A DNA stretch of 6,391 bases from Planctomycetota bacterium (GTDB taxonomy: Bacteria > Planctomycetota > Phycisphaerae > UBA1845 > PWPN01). Shown one piece after another: positions 4,897 to 6,391 of this stretch. Below the pieces are notes generated by a model, which had not been told where the DNA came from, searched no databases, and worked only from the letters and a program-made list of their open reading frames with translations. The position numbers were made by a program, and so were the translations under genes. The DNA lies in the NCBI GenBank assembly GCA_016209665.1, contig JACQVT010000543.1:1-6391 (forward strand), in the 5' to 3' direction. Each line of letters starts with the position of its first letter. Positions within the stretch are counted from its first letter, which is position 1.

Positions 4897-6276
4897 GTGC
4901 TTGGGCAGTTGGTCGGACCCGATGTCGTCGAGATGATCACGGAGCGGCAGTTCTCCGCTTTGCGGCGCTCGCTGACCGCGCTGCCCGTGCCGAGCGTGGC
5001 CGAGATCTTCACGGACATGGACCCCAAGGACGTGGCCATCGTCTTCCGCATCCTGCCCCGCGAGTTCGCCGCCGACGTCTTCGAGTACATGCCGTTCGAG
5101 GCCCAGGAGCCGCTGCTCAAGGAGCTGGGGCAGGAGCACGTGGCCGCCGTGCTCAACCAGATGGACCCCGACGACCGCACCAGCCTGCTCGAGGAGCTGC
5201 CCGGGCAGGTGACGCAGCGGCTCATCTCGCTGCTGAGCCCCGAGGAGCGGCGGATCGCCACTACGCTGCTGGGCTACCCCGAGGACTCGGTCGGCCGGCG
5301 GATGACCCCCGACTACGTGGCCGTGCGCTCCGATTGGACCGTCGGTGCGGTCATGGATCACATCCGCCAGGTCGGCCACGACAAGGAGACGCTCAACGTC
5401 ATCTACGTCATCGACGGTCAGGGCCGGTTGGTTGACGACATCCGGCTGCGCGAGCTGGTGCTCGCCGACCCGGCCACACTGCTCTCCGAGATCATGGACA
5501 ACCAGGTCTCCTATCTGGACGCCCGCCAGGACCAGGAGGAGGCGGTGCGGATGTGCCAGGAACTGGACCGCGTCGCCCTGCCCGTGGTCGACTCGACCGG
5601 TCTGCTGGTGGGCATCGTCACCGTCGACGACATCATGGACGTGGCCGAGGAAGAGGTCACCGAGGACATCCAGAAGATGGCCGCCGTCCAGGCCCTGGAC
5701 GCGCCCTACTTCGACGTGGGGTTGCCCAGCATGATCCGCAAGCGCGGCGTCTGGCTGAGCGTCCTGTTCATCGGCGAGATGCTCACCGCCACGGCCATGG
5801 GCTACTTCGAGCAGGAGATCAGCCGGGCCCTGGTGTTGGTGCTGTTCATCCCGCTGATCGTCAGCAGCGGGGGCAACAGCGGCTCGCAGGCGGCCTCGCT
5901 CATCATCCGGGCCCTGGCGGTGGGCGAGTTGAGGCTCCGCGACTGGTTCCGGGTGATGTCCCGCGAGATTTTCTCCGGCCTGGGCCTGGGCCTCATCCTC
6001 GGCGCGATCGCGTTCGTGCGGATCGTCCTGTGGCCCTGGCGGCACGAGATGTACGGCGAGCACTACGTGATGGTCGGGATCACCGTGGCTGGAACCCTGA
6101 TCGGCGTCGTGACGTTCGGCACGCTGGCGGGCTCCATGCTGCCTATCGCATTGAAGCGACTGGGGCTGGACCCGGCGGTGTCGTCGGCCCCGTTCGTGGC
6201 GACGCTGGTCGATGTGGCCGGCATCATTATCTACTTCACCATCGCCGCCGTCATTCTTCGCGGTGTTCTGCTCTGA
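4897..6276 (+). CDS. mgtE: Magnesium transporter MgtE
   Basis: A 459-residue inner-membrane Mg2+ channel/transporter that acts as a homodimer, close to the 450 residues of the Thermus thermophilus protein. Residues about 1-130 are the helical MgtE_N domain, ending in the family-typical LLGYPEDSVGRRMTPDY (124-140). Two CBS domains follow at about 137-195 and 198-255. An acidic stretch (VDDIMDVAEEEVTEDIQK, 243-260) leads into the plug helix and is expected to hold sensor Mg2+. Five membrane segments lie near 285-306, 310-334, 357-380, 388-414 and 430-457. Pore motifs include SSGGNSGSQ (323-331), GTLAGSMLP (408-416) and DPAVSSAPFVATLVDVAG (425-442). Asp 439 corresponds to the conserved selectivity-filter Asp. 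All key elements are intact. The start is GTG 4897 with GGAG eight bases before it (4885-4888). The long leader carries a structured element but not the M-box Mg2+ riboswitch consensus. The next gene begins 22 bases after the stop, suggesting an operon. Confidence 0.96.
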   Translation: MLGQLVGPDVVEMITERQFSALRRSLTALPVPSVAEIFTDMDPKDVAIVFRILPREFAADVFEYMPFEAQEPLLKELGQEHVAAVLNQMDPDDRTSLLEELPGQVTQRLISLLSPEERRIATTLLGYPEDSVGRRMTPDYVAVRSDWTVGAVMDHIRQVGHDKETLNVIYVIDGQGRLVDDIRLRELVLADPATLLSEIMDNQVSYLDARQDQEEAVRMCQELDRVALPVVDSTGLLVGIVTVDDIMDVAEEEVTEDIQKMAAVQALDAPYFDVGLPSMIRKRGVWLSVLFIGEMLTATAMGYFEQEISRALVLVLFIPLIVSSGGNSGSQAASLIIRALAVGELRLRDWFRVMSREIFSGLGLGLILGAIAFVRIVLWPWRHEMYGEHYVMVGITVAGTLIGVVTFGTLAGSMLPIALKRLGLDPAVSSAPFVATLVDVAGIIIYFTIAAVILRGVLL

Positions 6277-6298
6277 CTCGACCCCGAGGGCTGGAACC

Positions 6299-6391
6299 AT
6301 GACCGGCAAACAACGCGTACTGGCCATGATCGAGGGTCGGCCGACGGACCATCTGCCGCTGATGCCGATCACGATGATGTTCGCCGCCGAC
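6299..6391 (+). CDS. Uroporphyrinogen decarboxylase-family protein, N-terminal fragment
   Basis: The first 31 codons of a gene that continues past the window edge. ATG 6299 has GAGGG eight bases upstream (6286-6290) and lies 22 bases after the mgtE stop, so co-transcription is likely. The peptide begins MTGKQRVLAMIEGRPTDHLP and ends MPITMMFAAD. This fits the opening of the URO-D superfamily, whose members start with a helix of the type RERVLAALxGxxPDRVPV. The PVWxMRQAGR segment that follows in true HemE is absent. It is more like the MtaA/CmuA-type corrinoid-methyltransferase or uncharacterised branches, which are expanded in many PVC-group genomes. The fragment is short, so the family call is moderate and the substrate unknown. 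Confidence 0.65.
   Translation, partial: MTGKQRVLAMIEGRPTDHLPLMPITMMFAAD

Noticed and set aside
4591..6372. 593-codon open frame on the minus strand
   Set aside because: It is antisense to mgtE, with a His/Asp/Gln-rich product typical of reverse-complement coding DNA.

Overview
The window looks like chromosomal DNA from a planctomycete or a close relative in the PVC group. This rests on a G+C content of roughly two-thirds by eye, a fused cobA-hemD gene, a plant-arabinokinase-like GHMP kinase, and an intergenic element whose spurious translation contains SPERKRRV. I associate that string from memory with interspersed repeats in planctomycete genomes. All five complete genes and the one partial gene lie on the + strand. 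The long minus-strand frames are antisense shadows typical of GC-rich coding DNA.

Positions 1-2568 hold a tetrapyrrole unit. About 240 bases without a convincing gene are followed by a fused uroporphyrinogen III C-methyltransferase/uroporphyrinogen III synthase (244-1815). After 12 bases, and with a ribosome binding site that overlaps the previous stop, comes a metallo-beta-lactamase-fold protein (1828-2568) whose usual zinc ligands are mostly replaced. A pair of overlapping inverted repeats just after its stop is a candidate transcript end.

Positions 2684-4698 hold a bifunctional-nuclease (BFN/DUF151) protein, with a clear TTGACA-17-TAGTCT promoter, and a stand-alone GHMP sugar kinase 96 bases later. 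The kinase resembles the kinase half of plant L-arabinokinase more than ordinary galactokinase. A short hairpin followed by seven T residues is the likely terminator.

Positions 4699-6391 hold an mgtE-type magnesium transporter and, 22 bases downstream, the first 31 codons of a uroporphyrinogen-decarboxylase-family (MtaA/CmuA-like, not HemE) gene that runs off the window. The roughly 200-base mgtE leader carries a structured, repeat-like element. It has a hairpin with facing G/A pairs capped by a GCAA tetraloop, a second hairpin directly abutting it, and mutually exclusive pairings close to the mgtE ribosome binding site.

Most of the content is housekeeping. The points most worth a second look are the structured mgtE leader/repeat, the zinc-site-degenerate MBL protein coupled to cobA-hemD, and the bacterial arabinokinase-like kinase. 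I saw no CRISPR array, transposase, tRNA or rRNA.
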